DNA of 64,000 bases from JAEUIE01 sp046350055 (GTDB lineage Bacteria > Planctomycetota > Planctomycetia > Gemmatales > HRBIN36): assembly GCA_046350055.1 (NCBI GenBank), contig JAXMBC010000001.1, positions 4,960,001-5,024,000 of the forward strand, written 5' to 3'. Shown piece after piece: positions 34,680-43,947 of this stretch. Numbering within the stretch: the first letter of the stretch is position 1; each line of letters opens with the position of its first letter. Both the position numbers and the translations under genes were made by a program. Under the pieces are notes generated by a model, which had not been told where the DNA came from, made no database searches, and saw nothing but the letters and a program-made list of their open reading frames with translations.

Positions 34680-35030
34680 TCACTGACTATCATTTTTGTG
34701 CGGCGTGGGTTTCGCAGGCATCAGGTTACGCTTGATCCAGTCTTCATACAGCCGCTTTACAGGTTCGACATTCATGATGTGAAACTTACATCTGCCCTTC
34801 CTGCTCGTGAGAAGCAAGCGGGCCGTTTCCAGTACTTGCAAGTGCAACATCACGGTGCACCGGTCGAGTTCGGGCAAATGATCACAGAGTTCAGCGGTGG
34901 TGCGGGGACGAGTCCGAACTAACTCCAACAGTGTACGACGATCTGCATTAGCCAGCGCCTTGAAGACAATATCCAGGCCATCCAGCGGAGCAGCACGTGT
35001 ACTCGAGCGAGTTTTACTGCGCCGCGCCAT
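34680..35030 (-). CDS. ArsR-family winged-helix transcription regulator
   Basis: The 116-aa protein has a basic N-terminal tail and an ArsR winged helix: IVFKALANADRRTLLELV, then TTAELCDHLPELDRCTVMLHLQVLETARLL, the recognition helix, and GRCKFHIMNVEPV. Such regulators repress a nearby promoter, usually releasing DNA on ligand binding; cysteine content does not clearly mark a metal site. The start at 35030 is preferred; the frame goes back to a GTG at 35051. The upstream region holds a perfect 11-bp inverted repeat (35058-35083), the likely operator, shared with the divergent small gene at 35144. Confidence 0.85.
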   Translation of the reverse strand: MARRSKTRSSTRAAPLDGLDIVFKALANADRRTLLELVRTRPRTTAELCDHLPELDRCTVMLHLQVLETARLLLTSRKGRCKFHIMNVEPVKRLYEDWIKRNLMPAKPTPHKNDSQ

Positions 35031-35057
35031 GGGATTGGTCTTGAACACCACTTCTAC

Positions 35058-35083
35058 AACATGTTATATTTTTATAACATGTT
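35058..35083. promoter_or_regulatory. Palindromic operator AACATGTTATA-N4-TATAACATGTT
   Basis: A perfect 11-bp inverted repeat with a 4-base TTTT spacer, 27 bases before the ArsR start and 60 bases before the divergent start. Size and symmetry fit a dimeric winged-helix repressor. A TATAAC within the right arm could also serve as a -10 element. Confidence 0.7.
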
Positions 35084-35143
35084 ATTGTGACTCTTCAACC
35101 TGCCGCAACGATTTACCAACGGCTTAAGCCAGGATGAACCATC

Positions 35144-35356
35144 ATGTTTGAATGCGAACAAGGAAGTTCTACTCTCCCGGCGTACACGCTGAACGAAGCA
35201 GGCAAGTTGCGCGATGAACTTGGCTACCAGCGCAGCATGCTCCATCAATGCGGCGGTACACTGCTCGCACTACGCGTTAAAGCATTTCTGGAATTTGGAA
35301 TTGATCTCCGCTGCATCGAAGATCCACTGCCCGTTCAATCTGCTTCTTTGAATTAG
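35144..35356 (+). CDS. Small protein divergent from ArsR regulator
   Basis: The 70-aa product has no family that I recognise. It has three cysteines and reads ECEQGSSTLPAYTLNEAGKLRDELGYQRSM..., with a probable helix over residues 17-32. AAGCCAGG lies about 12 bases upstream of the ATG, a modest ribosome-binding site. The case for its being real is the operator between it and the ArsR gene; divergent gene pairs of this layout often hold the regulated target. It is followed by 150 bases without a gene. Confidence 0.4.
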   Translation: MFECEQGSSTLPAYTLNEAGKLRDELGYQRSMLHQCGGTLLALRVKAFLEFGIDLRCIEDPLPVQSASLN

Positions 35357-35505
35357 CCATCTACTCAGACAAGAGATTCTGGAACCTCCAATCGTTTACT
35401 GAGACCAATAGCAAATACGAGGCTCAGTGATAGAAACAGCACTTTGCCTGCAATCTTTAGTTGATCGTCGCCTTTTCGTAACACAATACAGTTGTTCAAT
35501 CGGCT

Positions 35506-36564
35506 TCAAGGCGTCCAGTCATCTCCTGGCTTAATGCGTAGACAGAACTCTGCAAGAAGTTCACTCGCGGCAACAAGATCACCGAGGTGAACCATCTCTA
35601 CTGGACTGTGCATATAGCGATTCGGTATGCCAACCAGTCCAGCCGCTACACCTTCGCGGGCAAGTTGAATGCTGTTGGCATCGGTTCCTGTTGCCTTGTT
35701 ATGTGCCTTCCGCTGCACAGCGATCTTCTTCGCTTCAGCAGCTGCCACGAGACGGTCATAAACATGGTGATTGCCATTGGGACCGCGGCTCAACACCGGT
35801 CCTTTTCCTAATGCACATTCACCCACACTCTTCTTTTCACTGCCAGGCGTATCGGTGGCGTGTGTAACATCGACCGCTATTCCAACAGTAGGATGGATGC
35901 CATAGCTGCTGGTGCTGGCTCCGCGTAGTCCGATCTCTTCCTGTACCGTTGACACACAATAGACGCTGCACTCGAGTGGTTTCCCGTGCAGCAATCGCAG
36001 TGTTTCCATCACCACCCATAGCCCTGACTTGTCATCCATCCCGGGTGCACAAGCGAGTTGGCCACGAATCTCACGGTAGCCCAGAACAAGCGTGACTGTA
36101 TCACCAACATGCACCAACTCTTCAGCTTCCTTGCGATCCTTCACGCCAATGTCGATCCAGATATCGTGAAACTGCGGCACCTTGCTCTTCTCGTCGCCTG
36201 TCATCAGATGCGGGGCTTTGCGGGCGACGACACCAGGAATAGGACCGGTTTTCGTCCATACCAACAGATTGGAACCAAGCAGTACCTGCATGTCCCATCC
36301 CCCCATGGGCTGCACGTACAGGAATCCCTCAGCATCAATGTACTGCACCATCAGTGACAACTGATCGCAATGCCCCGCCAGCATGATCCGCTGCGTCTGG
36401 CCCGGATTCAGCACAGCAATGACGTTGCCATGTCGATCCGTGCTGACGTGTGCGGTGTATTGCTTAGCCCACTGCCGTACCAGTTCCTGTACCGGCCGTT
36501 CGTACCCCGGTGGGCTGGGAGTCTTGAGGAGTGATTGAAAGAAGGCAAGGGAGGAGGCGTTCAT
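35506..36564 (-). CDS. M42 family metallo-aminopeptidase
   Basis: The 352-aa cytoplasmic enzyme shows the M42 pattern: metal-binding AGHCDQLS (His), GMDDKSG (Asp), the acid catalyst pair in VQEEIGLRG, VDVTHATDTPG (Asp) and the C-terminal metal ligand region near NRYMHSPVEMVHLGD. These peptidases form large tetrahedral dodecamers that trim short peptides with a di-metal centre. Length is normal. The gene is alone, facing the divergent lipase gene. No odd features were noted. Confidence 0.92.
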   Translation of the reverse strand: MNASSLAFFQSLLKTPSPPGYERPVQELVRQWAKQYTAHVSTDRHGNVIAVLNPGQTQRIMLAGHCDQLSLMVQYIDAEGFLYVQPMGGWDMQVLLGSNLLVWTKTGPIPGVVARKAPHLMTGDEKSKVPQFHDIWIDIGVKDRKEAEELVHVGDTVTLVLGYREIRGQLACAPGMDDKSGLWVVMETLRLLHGKPLECSVYCVSTVQEEIGLRGASTSSYGIHPTVGIAVDVTHATDTPGSEKKSVGECALGKGPVLSRGPNGNHHVYDRLVAAAEAKKIAVQRKAHNKATGTDANSIQLAREGVAAGLVGIPNRYMHSPVEMVHLGDLVAASELLAEFCLRIKPGDDWTP

Positions 36565-36699
36565 GCTTAATCCTGACAGTTATTTCCAAGGTAGGTTAGG
36601 ATTTGCAAGCCAACTTGCTAGTTGAGTCTATCTACTCTCACTTGACAGCTTGCCCAGGCTCGCTATCCTCCGCGATCTCATTTCTTGAGACATGCAGCA

Positions 36700-38694
36700 A
36701 TGACATTGAAGAATCGTTTACCAAAGTTTCTCGTTCTGACGCTGATTGTCATCCAGACAGCAGTCCTGCTGGGTTGCACAGGTATTGGTGTGCGCCCAGC
36801 TGAGGAACGCACCCTGTTTGATGCATGGACCATGAGCCTTAACACAGGGCAGGATGTCTCTCCGCGTACGCGACAGACGCTGCGACAGCTTGATCTGGAG
36901 CAAGCCTACGAACATGACCCGTTCAAATGTTACCTGAAGCTGATTCAAGCGACACCCGATGATGCCAACCCCGATCAGGTATTTGCATTAGCTGAGTTCA
37001 GCTACCGCTTTGGTCGTGAGACCGAAATGCAGATGCAACCCTATGCGTGCCAGTACTACTACCTCTGTGCAGGGTATGCGTACCACTATCTATTCGGATT
37101 GATCAAAGAAAGTCAGTTGCAATCAGCCATGCAGGGGCCCAACCAGCCTAAACTGCTTCCTTTCAATTGCTTTGATCCTCGCTTCCGTCTTGCCTGCGAG
37201 CTTTACAATCGATCATTGGAAAAGTGCGTCCGCAGCGTACAGAAAATCGGCACACTCGATTCCCGGCATGACATCAAACTGCCGACCTACGATGGCGGAA
37301 TGTTCGAACTCAAGGTCGATCATCATGGGTTCGCCTGGAAGCCTGAAGAATTCGGTCCTCTGCTCTTTTGCAACGACTACAGCGTCATTGGCCTGGATAA
37401 CCAATATCGAGGATTCGGGCTTGGTGTGCCGATGATTGGTTCCCGCAGTTCCGCCGACAATCGCCCAGGCGACACGAGCGAACGGTCAGGCAACTACTTC
37501 AAGGCTGTTCACTTTCCGGTCACAGCCTTGCTGCGTTTTGATGGAAAACTCACGCAATTGACTAAATCCCGCAATGCGACTTTGGAGTTGCACAATCCGC
37601 TTACCTTCCAGGCAGTGAACATCGCCGGTTATGCCATGCCGATGGAAACTGATCTGACCACTCCGCTTGCCTATGGACTTGAGAAGACCGATCTGGCATC
37701 CATTGCATACCGTGGCTTCTTCCGTGCTGACGAAGTCGAACGACAAGCGGGTATCTACATGTTTGAGCCTTATCAGAAAGGCAAGATCCCTGTGTTGATG
37801 GTACACGGGCTGCTCTCTTCGCCACTGACGTGGGCGCCGATGTTCAATGATCTACAAGCCGACCCGCAATTGCGTGAAAAGTATCAATTCTGGTTCTACC
37901 TCTATCCGACAGGAAACCCTTACTTGGGGACAGCTGCGGAACTCCGAAGGTCGCTGGACAAGCTGCGAAACGAGATCGATCCCCAACAGCAGGACGGGTC
38001 ACTCGATCGTATGGTGGTGGTGGGACACAGCATGGGTGGCCTCATCGGACGCCTGCTGACACTCGAAGGTGGGGATGATTTCTGGAAGTCTGCCAGTGGG
38101 GTCTCATTTGACAGCTTGAAACTCAACGACACTACCAGGGAACAACTTCAACAGGTCTTTTACTTCAAACCCGTACATAGTGTGGAGCGTGTCATCTTTA
38201 TGGGAACGCCTCATCGGGGATCGCAGCTGAGCCCCAGTTTCCTGGGCAGGCTCGGCAAGAAACTCGTTCGTTTGCCCAGCCAGATGACCGATACGCTTGC
38301 GGATATCATGACAAGAAATCCCCATGCACTCAGCAACATTCAAGACTCCATGACCAGTGTTGATCTGCTCGATCCACGTTCACCTGCCATTCAGGTGATC
38401 AGTCATCGTCCCATACCACCAAGCGTGCGTTACCATTCAGTCATTGGGGTAATCAAGGATAATCATGTATTGCAGGAATTCCGAGACCTTTTCAATTGGG
38501 ATGATGCACCAGGCGACGGCGTTGTACGATACGATAGTGCCCACCTGGATGGCGCCGAGTCGGAACTGGTGGTGAAAGCTGATCATATGAAAGTGCATCA
38601 TCACCCGAAGGCAGTGGCTGAAGTACGGCGAATTCTCTATCAGCATCTGAAGGAAGAACGGCCTCAGGGTGTGATACAAGCCGTGGTAAAGTGA
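36700..38694 (+). CDS. Lipoprotein alpha/beta hydrolase (lipase-like)
   Basis: The 664-aa protein carries a lipoprotein signal (LIVIQTAVLLGC) with lipid-attachment Cys26. After an unusual N-terminal region (30-350) of tetratricopeptide-like and beta segments, the catalytic part has VLMVHGLLSSPLTWAPM and the nucleophile elbow VGHSMGGL with Ser444. An AHLDGAESELVVKADHMKVHHHP region near the end holds the likely catalytic histidine. It is probably a lipase or esterase anchored in the membrane facing the periplasm. The ATG at 36700 is chosen for the lipobox; the frame opens earlier at TTG 36685. No partner gene adjoins it. Confidence 0.8.
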   Translation: MTLKNRLPKFLVLTLIVIQTAVLLGCTGIGVRPAEERTLFDAWTMSLNTGQDVSPRTRQTLRQLDLEQAYEHDPFKCYLKLIQATPDDANPDQVFALAEFSYRFGRETEMQMQPYACQYYYLCAGYAYHYLFGLIKESQLQSAMQGPNQPKLLPFNCFDPRFRLACELYNRSLEKCVRSVQKIGTLDSRHDIKLPTYDGGMFELKVDHHGFAWKPEEFGPLLFCNDYSVIGLDNQYRGFGLGVPMIGSRSSADNRPGDTSERSGNYFKAVHFPVTALLRFDGKLTQLTKSRNATLELHNPLTFQAVNIAGYAMPMETDLTTPLAYGLEKTDLASIAYRGFFRADEVERQAGIYMFEPYQKGKIPVLMVHGLLSSPLTWAPMFNDLQADPQLREKYQFWFYLYPTGNPYLGTAAELRRSLDKLRNEIDPQQQDGSLDRMVVVGHSMGGLIGRLLTLEGGDDFWKSASGVSFDSLKLNDTTREQLQQVFYFKPVHSVERVIFMGTPHRGSQLSPSFLGRLGKKLVRLPSQMTDTLADIMTRNPHALSNIQDSMTSVDLLDPRSPAIQVISHRPIPPSVRYHSVIGVIKDNHVLQEFRDLFNWDDAPGDGVVRYDSAHLDGAESELVVKADHMKVHHHPKAVAEVRRILYQHLKEERPQGVIQAVVK

Positions 38695-38784
38695 TCGATC
38701 CCCCTCCCCCTGTTGTTCCAGTGAAACTAGAATCCGTTAGAGTTCCCACTGCGGATATTGCAGCAACCTTCCTGGAGCCACATC

Positions 38785-39141
38785 ATGTCTGCCACTATTG
38801 ACTGGTATTACCGTCGCAACAACTGCAAGACCTGCGAAAAGGCTGATGCCTACCTCGATGCGCAAGGCGTCGATCGCAAGATTGTCGTCGATGCCCGCAA
38901 GAATACCCACAGCAAGGCAGAAGCGCTGGCCCTCGCCAAGACCGTATCCACCATTCACACTGCCAAAGGCAAGGGCTTCCAGACTCTCGACATCAAAAAG
39001 GACAAACCTGACGAAGAGAACCTTCTCGCCGCGCTCCTGGGCCCCACCGGCAATCTTCGCGCTCCTACCTTTCGAAAAGGCAAAACACTGTTCGTCGGCT
39101 TCCACCCTGAAGGTTACAATCAAGTACTTGGCCTTGAATGA
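38785..39141 (+). CDS. ArsC/Spx-like thioredoxin-fold protein
   Basis: The 118-aa product starts MSATIDWYYRRNNCKTCEKADAYL. The CxxC at about 14-17 sits where ArsC, Spx and YffB have their active cysteine, and the end reads GPTGNLRAPTFRKGKTLFVGF, in which the Arg-Ala-Pro segment matches the cis-proline region of the family. A reductase role on an arsenate-like or thiol substrate is possible; the extra cysteine makes an arsenate reductase uncertain. TGGAG lies 8 bases before the ATG at 38785. Single gene, followed by the TPR-YggX gene after 150 bases. Confidence 0.72.
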   Translation: MSATIDWYYRRNNCKTCEKADAYLDAQGVDRKIVVDARKNTHSKAEALALAKTVSTIHTAKGKGFQTLDIKKDKPDEENLLAALLGPTGNLRAPTFRKGKTLFVGFHPEGYNQVLGLE

Positions 39142-39295
39142 CACCGAACGTGATTCCATCTGACAGGTTACACCTCGTATAATTCGCTATGGTGTTAACG
39201 GTGAGCAGGTATGCCTTCGCACAACCTGCGGTCTGAGGATTCGCGCCCTACCACCACAACACCTCCTGGAAAAAGCACTAAGGACCATCTGAAAT

Positions 39296-39904
39296 ATGAA
39301 CGCTGCTCTGCAAGAACGCATCGCCCAGTTCCGCAAGATGACCCAGGACGACCCTGAGAATGAGTTGGGGCATTTCAGTCTCGCCAAGGCACTTTACGAA
39401 GATGCACAGTACGTTGATGCTGCGGTATCATTTCAAAAGACTGTGGAACTGAACACGCAGTTTTCCAAAGCATACCAGCTTCTGGGGCAGAGTCTCATCA
39501 ATGCAGGCAATGCAGCGGGAGCAATTCCATTCCTTACCAGGGGATTTGAAGTAGCAGATGAACGGGGCGACAATATGCCACGTGATGAAATGGCCAAAAT
39601 GCTAAAGCATATTGGTGCCCCGGTTCCTGTTTCGAAGCGTGCCGCTGGTCCGAAGATCGAAGGCGAAGGTGGTTTTGGCTGCCAACGACCTGGTTGTTCA
39701 GCCGGTCCACGGGCAGTACAACTCCCGCGACCTCCTATGTCCGATGAACTTGGCCAGAAGATTTACACTTCCATCTGTGCCCAATGCTGGCAGGACTGGC
39801 TTGGCATGGGCATCAAGGTCATTAACGAAATGCGGCTTGACCTCAGTGATGAAAAGGGTCAGGAAGTCTACGATCAGTACATGAAAGAATATCTGGGTAT
39901 CTAA
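39296..39904 (+). CDS. TPR protein fused to YggX-like Fe(II)-trafficking domain
   Basis: The 202-aa protein joins an N-terminal region of about three TPR-like helix pairs (1-105: LGHFSLAKALYEDAQYVDAAVSFQ, then AYQLLGQSLINAGNAAGAIPFL) to a C-terminal YggX-like domain (138-202: LGQKIYTSICAQCWQDWL and INEMRLDLSDEKGQEVYDQYM). Between them is a short Cys motif GFGCQRPGCSAG. YggX proteins protect iron-sulfur enzymes from oxidative damage and are about 90 aa; the fusion is unusual and the linker could bind metal. It sits 4 bases upstream of a UbiD decarboxylase gene and is probably cotranscribed. Confidence 0.75.
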   Translation: MNAALQERIAQFRKMTQDDPENELGHFSLAKALYEDAQYVDAAVSFQKTVELNTQFSKAYQLLGQSLINAGNAAGAIPFLTRGFEVADERGDNMPRDEMAKMLKHIGAPVPVSKRAAGPKIEGEGGFGCQRPGCSAGPRAVQLPRPPMSDELGQKIYTSICAQCWQDWLGMGIKVINEMRLDLSDEKGQEVYDQYMKEYLGI

Positions 39905-39908
39905 TCGC

Positions 39909-41738
39909 ATGGGCTACCCTTCCCTCGCTGCCTGTGTTGCTGATCTCGAACGAGCCAGACAACTCGTCCGGATCGATCACGAAATCGATCCACACCTCGA
40001 AATGGCATATATCCATAGGCGAGTATATGCCGCCAGGGGGCCTGCGCTGCTGTTCACTCGTCCCAAGGGCACTGCCTTCCCGATGGTGAGCAATCTCTTC
40101 GGCACCATCGAACGCAGCCGGTACCTCTTCCGCGACACGCTCGAAACTGTTCGCAAGATGGTTGAACTCAAGATCGATCCTGCGAACTTTGCCAAGAGAC
40201 CATTCCGTTATTGGAATATGCCCTTCGCGGCATTCAACACACTGCCCAAACGGGTCAAGCGTGCACCCATCCTGACTCACGAGATTCGTCTAACCCAACT
40301 ACCCAGGTTGAAATGCTGGCCCAACGATGGCGGAAGTTTCGTCACGTTGCCGTTGGTCTACTCCGAAGATCCGAATCAACCTGGCTGGAAAAAATCGAAC
40401 CTCGGTATGTACCGGGTTCAACTTGATGGGAACCAGTACGCAGTTGATCAGCAAGTGGGTCTGCATTACCAGATTCATCGTGGCATTGGGGTGCATCACT
40501 CTGCCGCCATTGCCCGTCATGAACCACTCAAAGTAAATATCCATATTGGTGGTCCGCCTGCGTTGATGCTTTCCGCCGTGATGCCGCTGCCTGAGGGACT
40601 GAGCGAATTGATCTTTGCTGGTGCACTTGGTGGCCGACGGGTTCGTTTAGCCCCTGCAGCCAATGGACTTTCCATGCTTGGCGAAGCTGACTTCTGCATA
40701 AGCGGAGTGATTGATCCTAGTAAGACGCTCCCTGAAGGTCCTTTTGGCGATCACCTGGGCTACTATGCCAAGGTCCACGAATTCCCCTTTCTTCAGGTAC
40801 AAAAGGTCTACCATCGCCCCGGGGCTATCTGGCCGTTTACGGTCGTCGGGAGGCCGCCTCAGGAAGATACCAGTTTCGGTGAACTGATCCATGAGATCAC
40901 CGGCCCCGTCATCCCGTCCGTGTTGCCAGGAGTGAAAGCAGTCCATGCCGTTGATGCAGCCGGTGTACATCCTCTGCTTCTTGCTATCGGCAGCGAACGT
41001 TATGTTCCCTATGCGACGGAGCGTAAGCCACAGGAGCTACTCACGGTTGCCAACGCTATCCTTGGACAAGGACAATTGTCACTGGCAAAATACCTGCTCA
41101 TCGCTGCACAAGAGGATAATCGTGAATTGGACATTCACGACATCGGACAATTCTTTCAACACATCCTCACGCGGGTCGATTGGCGACGAGATCTCCATTT
41201 CCAGACCTGTACCACTATCGACACGCTTGACTACTCAGGCACCGGATTCAATGAAGGCTCGAAACTAGTCATTGCTGCTGCGGGAAAGCCTCGAAGGGAA
41301 CTGGCAACAGCCTTACCGTCTGGCATCCATTTTCCCGATGGCTTTCATTCTCCACAGTTCTGTCTGCCCGGCATTCTCGCCCTAGTTGGTCCCCGTTACA
41401 CAAGCGAAGGCCGGGAAGCATTGGAACGGCTCACAAAAGGCATGTCACGTGATGCCATACCGGGAATTCCTCTCATCCTGCTCGTGGATGACAGTGTCTT
41501 CTGTGCAGCGCAACTCAACAATTGGATATGGGCAGTATTCACTCGCTCGAACCCAGCCGTCGATATCGACGGTTTTGGGGCCAGTACGGTAAATAAGCAC
41601 TGGGGCTGCACCGGTTCTCTGGTAATCGATGCCCGCATCAAACCACACCACGCCCCACCACTGGAGGAGGATCCTGAAGTAGTGAGGCGAGTGGAAGCCC
41701 TGGCCGTGAAGGGTGGCCCACTGGAGGGGCTTATTTAG
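39909..41738 (+). CDS. UbiD family decarboxylase
   Basis: The 609-aa enzyme has the UbiD hallmarks, with an N-terminal domain (MGYPSLAACVADLERARQL) and the central HIGGPPALMLSAVMPLPEG and EADFCISGVIDP segments. EGPFGDHLGYY (about 277-287) carries the catalytic acid and the prenylated-FMN and metal contacts. NKHWGCTGSLVIDARIK near the end is also typical. UbiD enzymes use prenyl-FMN made by UbiX to decarboxylate aromatic or unsaturated acids; this long form is as in 4-hydroxybenzoate-type or phenylphosphate-type members, so the substrate is open. It follows the TPR-YggX gene by 4 bases and overlaps the converging ThuA gene by 8 bases. No ubiX nearby. Confidence 0.9.
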   Translation: MGYPSLAACVADLERARQLVRIDHEIDPHLEMAYIHRRVYAARGPALLFTRPKGTAFPMVSNLFGTIERSRYLFRDTLETVRKMVELKIDPANFAKRPFRYWNMPFAAFNTLPKRVKRAPILTHEIRLTQLPRLKCWPNDGGSFVTLPLVYSEDPNQPGWKKSNLGMYRVQLDGNQYAVDQQVGLHYQIHRGIGVHHSAAIARHEPLKVNIHIGGPPALMLSAVMPLPEGLSELIFAGALGGRRVRLAPAANGLSMLGEADFCISGVIDPSKTLPEGPFGDHLGYYAKVHEFPFLQVQKVYHRPGAIWPFTVVGRPPQEDTSFGELIHEITGPVIPSVLPGVKAVHAVDAAGVHPLLLAIGSERYVPYATERKPQELLTVANAILGQGQLSLAKYLLIAAQEDNRELDIHDIGQFFQHILTRVDWRRDLHFQTCTTIDTLDYSGTGFNEGSKLVIAAAGKPRRELATALPSGIHFPDGFHSPQFCLPGILALVGPRYTSEGREALERLTKGMSRDAIPGIPLILLVDDSVFCAAQLNNWIWAVFTRSNPAVDIDGFGASTVNKHWGCTGSLVIDARIKPHHAPPLEEDPEVVRRVEALAVKGGPLEGLI

Positions 41739-42693
41739 GAGTCACGATAGACTTCACCATCTTTTCGTGATCGAAATCCTTAGGCACGGCGAAGTCGTGG
41801 TTCAGTTTCAGTTCTTCGATATCAGGAGTGGTTGAAGCCACACCGTCCGCAGGCACTTCCACCTTGCTGATCCAAGCGAGTGCATTCAGCACCAGCTTAC
41901 GGTTGTTATCGTCGGCCCATGTCCAGTGGAAATGACCGCCAGTGAAGCCAAAGCCTCGGCCGCCATCAGGACGTTCACGAGCCCAGGCAACAATCTGCTT
42001 TTCGCCACGCCTCACCGCTTCCCGCACTGCCGGATTTCCGCTATGAGGGCCATCTGGACGCTTTAGTGTTTCATCGGGTGGCAAGGCTGCGAGGATTGCG
42101 GTCACGCCTTCCATCTTGTCGCGGAACCGCATATGGTAATACCACTCATCCTGGGTCGCATAGTCCTTCACGCCACGTGTGATGACATGTCCTTTGGCCA
42201 GTTCCACATTCCTCAGGCGCCAATGTGGGTTGACCGACCAGTGCATTTCAAAATAACCACCGATCCAGTCGAGGAACTCCTTACCTGAGACTTCCTTGGG
42301 TACTTCCACCGCATAGTGCATCATGCCGATTCCTACGCCCTTCCTGGCCAACGCATCCAACTGCTTGAGATGCGGATTGGCCGGGTGCCCCGTACCTCCA
42401 TCGCTGTAAATGCAGATAGCATCTGCATCGTTCAAAATACTGCTGTCCCTGGGCCAGCCTTCGAAGATCACTGTGGTTTCCAGTGTATCTGGGAAAGCTG
42501 CATCGAGTCGCTTCTTCAGCAGGATGCACCCTGCCCGGAAGGAATGCTGACCATAAGCATGGCTCTTCTTGCCTGCAATCAGGTAAAGCTTCTTCTTGGC
42601 AGGCTTGGGTACTGCATGACCATCCACCACTCCAGGACAGATTGGAACAAACAGCATGAAGAAGCTCAACAGGAGTAAACAGCGCAGCCGCAT
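41731..42693 (-). CDS. Exported ThuA-domain protein
   Basis: The 320-aa protein has a signal peptide (MRLRCLLLLSFFMLFVPICP). The ThuA fold, a glutamine-amidotransferase-like alpha/beta domain, then fills most of the chain, with LYLIAGKKSHAYGQHSF at the start and AICIYSDGGTGHP, GIGMMHYAVEVP and GGHFHWTWADDNNRKLVLNAL later. In planctomycetes ThuA-domain proteins are common and exported, often linked to sugar metabolism, but the role is not established. It lacks the glutamine-amidotransferase Cys-His-Glu set. Its stop overlaps the end of the UbiD gene by 8 bases. Single gene. Confidence 0.85.
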   Translation of the reverse strand: MRLRCLLLLSFFMLFVPICPGVVDGHAVPKPAKKKLYLIAGKKSHAYGQHSFRAGCILLKKRLDAAFPDTLETTVIFEGWPRDSSILNDADAICIYSDGGTGHPANPHLKQLDALARKGVGIGMMHYAVEVPKEVSGKEFLDWIGGYFEMHWSVNPHWRLRNVELAKGHVITRGVKDYATQDEWYYHMRFRDKMEGVTAILAALPPDETLKRPDGPHSGNPAVREAVRRGEKQIVAWARERPDGGRGFGFTGGHFHWTWADDNNRKLVLNALAWISKVEVPADGVASTTPDIEELKLNHDFAVPKDFDHEKMVKSIVTPK

Positions 42694-42757
42694 AGGTTAT
42701 CCTTTACATTGGGGAGATGCTGGTAAAGTAAGCCGGGATGATTCGAAATGCAAGCGT

Positions 42758-43879
42758 CTAGCGAATGAGCTGGCTACCAGACATGGGGACTGTCAGGAAC
42801 TTGATTTGTGGATGATCCAGTTTCAGCGTGACGCTGCCCGCTTCCACGCCATGTTCGCAAAGTTGATTCCACACCTCAGGTGTTGTCAGCTTCCTGAGTC
42901 GCGCCTCATCCTGAATCAACTGAAGTTCCAGTCGCCAGGTTTTCTCGTTAGTCTTGCTAACTTTTGCATCAAAGATCGGGGGCGATAGTTGCACGATTTC
43001 ACACTGCTTCAACTCACCAAAACGACTGGCCACAATCACAACGGGCACTTTGTATCCAGCCTGCAACGACAATCTCGGTGGAAGAGTGATCTTCTCCACA
43101 TTGGTGCTGATGGCAGATGTTTCCAATTGTCCACTCAATGGCAATACTATCGGTAGCTTCTTGCCTGCCAGCTTAACATGCATGTCAAAGGCAAAGCTGC
43201 CATGCGGCAACTGAATCGTTGGCCGGACTGTTACTCGATACCCTCCCTTCGCACCAAGGCTCGCCAGACGGTCCGCTGCAAGTGCATCAATAGAAACCAA
43301 TTCCATTCCTGGCTGCGTAAAGGCAATAACAGGTTGATCAACCGCATCTTTGCGGGAGTAGATTTCCACTACTCGCTGCAGGCTGGAATGGGACAATTCT
43401 TCCAGACTGAATTTCCCCCAATCCAGCGGGCCACGAGGAAAAACAACCTGAACTCGAGGCTCGAGTGTTCCAGTCGCTTCTAATCGCACTCGGTGTTTAC
43501 CCGATTCATCCGCCACGTCGGCCCACAATCTGACCTGACTCGTCTCCAACGCTTCCACCTTGGGAATCCATATCAGCGTAACTTCGGTATCCTGCCCTGG
43601 CGGCACCGGCTGAGTGATCAATTTCACACCCGCACAAGTACAACTTTTTTCCATCACTTGCAGACGAACAGGTGCAGCAAGCTGATGGCGCAGCACAAAA
43701 GTGCATTGTCTGGGTTCACCAAAATCACCTGCGCCGAGTTGCCCGTTCCCAGAGACAATGACGAGTGTGGATGGAACCGATGCAACAGTTGGAGGTGGTA
43801 TGTAAGCCACAGTTGGCGCTGGTGCCTTCTCGCAGCCCAGGAGAGATGCCAGACACACAATTCGGAGAGCGTATTTCAT
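42758..43879 (-). CDS. DUF1573 lipoprotein
   Basis: The 373-aa protein begins MKYALRIVCLASLLGCEKAP, a lipobox with lipidated Cys16. A DUF1573-like domain follows at about 40-130, with CTCAG at 80-83 (EKSCTCAG), the CxC motif of that family, then VPPGQDTEVTLIWIP. The rest (about 160-373) is beta-rich, probably further Ig-like domains. Planctomycete DUF1573 proteins are mostly exported; function unknown. The start 43879 is set by the lipobox; the frame goes on upstream to 44026 without a plausible signal. The DUF58 gene ends 69 bases upstream, so they are likely one operon. Confidence 0.8.
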   Translation of the reverse strand: MKYALRIVCLASLLGCEKAPAPTVAYIPPPTVASVPSTLVIVSGNGQLGAGDFGEPRQCTFVLRHQLAAPVRLQVMEKSCTCAGVKLITQPVPPGQDTEVTLIWIPKVEALETSQVRLWADVADESGKHRVRLEATGTLEPRVQVVFPRGPLDWGKFSLEELSHSSLQRVVEIYSRKDAVDQPVIAFTQPGMELVSIDALAADRLASLGAKGGYRVTVRPTIQLPHGSFAFDMHVKLAGKKLPIVLPLSGQLETSAISTNVEKITLPPRLSLQAGYKVPVVIVASRFGELKQCEIVQLSPPIFDAKVSKTNEKTWRLELQLIQDEARLRKLTTPEVWNQLCEHGVEAGSVTLKLDHPQIKFLTVPMSGSQLIR

Positions 43880-43947
43880 AGTGCTTCCGTGCTTCAAGAA
43901 GTAGCCTGCAGCAAGTGTATCCTGCCGTCGGTAAGGAGCAATGCACT

